Part shown: piece by piece, positions 63,666 through 64,000 of the stretch
Layout of the letters: each line of letters opens with the position of its first letter
Numbering within the stretch: position 1 is the stretch's first letter
NCBI RefSeq assembly: GCF_020640915.1
Contig: NZ_JADWDC010000016.1
Span: 16,282-80,281, forward strand
From: Waterburya agarophytonicola KI4
GTDB lineage: Bacteria; Cyanobacteriota; Cyanobacteriia; Cyanobacteriales; Xenococcaceae
DNA: 64,000 nucleotides
Reading direction: 5' to 3'
Translations under genes and position numbers: made by a program
Notes under the pieces: generated by a model
Told to the model about the DNA's origin: nothing
The model's database searches: none
What the model saw: only the letters and a program-made list of their open reading frames with translations

Positions 63666-64000
63666 TGTGGAGATTGTGATTTTGCTAACTATAAACAATA
63701 TAAAAATAAACAATATAGATAAAAATTAGCTTAAGAATTGTCTATGGTTTGGCTTACTTATAGTTAAATTAACCAAGGCTTAAACTAATTAATTGAATTT
63801 TCTTCCTGGTAAGACTAAACTCGTCCATAGTGTATGAGGAGTTAATTCAAAATAATGGTACGTATTTCGTCTTATTGTTACAAAACCACACTAGAAATAG
63901 CCGTAATATTTGTTTTTTTGAGTTTAAGACTATTGCTCGATAGTAATAAGTAGTTCCACCTAAATAAAAGTAAAATAGAAAATGATGTATTTGAGATAGT
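63666..64000. other. 335-bp spacer at the window end
   Basis: AT-rich. A 32-codon hydrophobic open frame (63855-63953) follows TGAGGAG at some distance, but nothing in it is recognisable. No repeat or terminator is clear. Confidence 0.4.

Noticed and set aside
63855..63953. 32-codon hydrophobic frame at the window end
   Set aside because: Could be a small membrane peptide, but there is no supporting motif or neighbour.

Overview
The window comes from a cyanobacterial chromosome. Evidence: the photosynthesis genes psb27, chlP (geranylgeranyl reductase), ccsA (cytochrome c maturation), the acyl-lipid desaturase desA and a CAAD/CurT thylakoid protein; cyanobacterial families such as DUF3747; a low-GC background; and the palindrome GCGATCGC (HIP1) scattered through genes and spacers. 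Genus cannot be assigned from this alone. No rRNA, tRNA or CRISPR array was found.

Layout. 1-21 kb is mostly ordinary cyanobacterial housekeeping: the 3' end of mutS2, a degenerate double RNase III-fold protein, psb27, pstB, a metallo-beta-lactamase-fold protein, ccsA, an oligopeptide-type permease, desA, a GST, a redoxin, a secreted SGNH esterase with an RTX tail, a GDPD plus flippase-like pair, a nuclease plus inositol monophosphatase pair, DUF3747, a methyltransferase and CAAD. 21.7-30.5 kb holds a tandem-domain QueD and two large signalling proteins: a CheB-CheR-PAS-GAF-histidine kinase-receiver hybrid and a receiver-GAF-GGDEF-EAL protein.

30.6-36.6 kb is a tight five-gene operon that looks like a dedicated chaperone machine: divergent Hsp70, membrane-anchored zinc-ribbon/LysM protein, membrane-anchored TPR protein, J-like protein without HPD, and GrpE-like protein. 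It is the strongest candidate here for an under-described system. It is followed by a gene broken by an in-frame stop, a 2Fe-2S protein, a His-tailed chelatase and chlP.

41-60 kb is a phosphorus-scavenging region: a 1494-residue secreted protein combining phytase-like, GDPD and PhoX-like modules; the C-P lyase genes phnL, phnK, phnJ, phnI (fused to a GNAT domain), phnH and phnG on the minus strand; divergent phnF, phnM and a 2H phosphoesterase on the plus strand; a secreted beta-propeller protein that shares its C-terminal secretion tail with the 1494-residue protein; and a PhnZ-type HD oxygenase. Candidate Pho boxes and a PhnF-type palindrome lie in the divergent control region. That region has also received a four-helix-bundle gene flanked by inverted heptamer arrays, and a TnpB-only IS element sits beside a GNAT fragment.

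60-64 kb has a glycosyltransferase-GtrA gene translationally coupled to a CHAD (polyphosphate-binding) gene, and a convergent GT4 glycosyltransferase. All functional calls rest on recognising motifs and family resemblance by eye; no database search was run.
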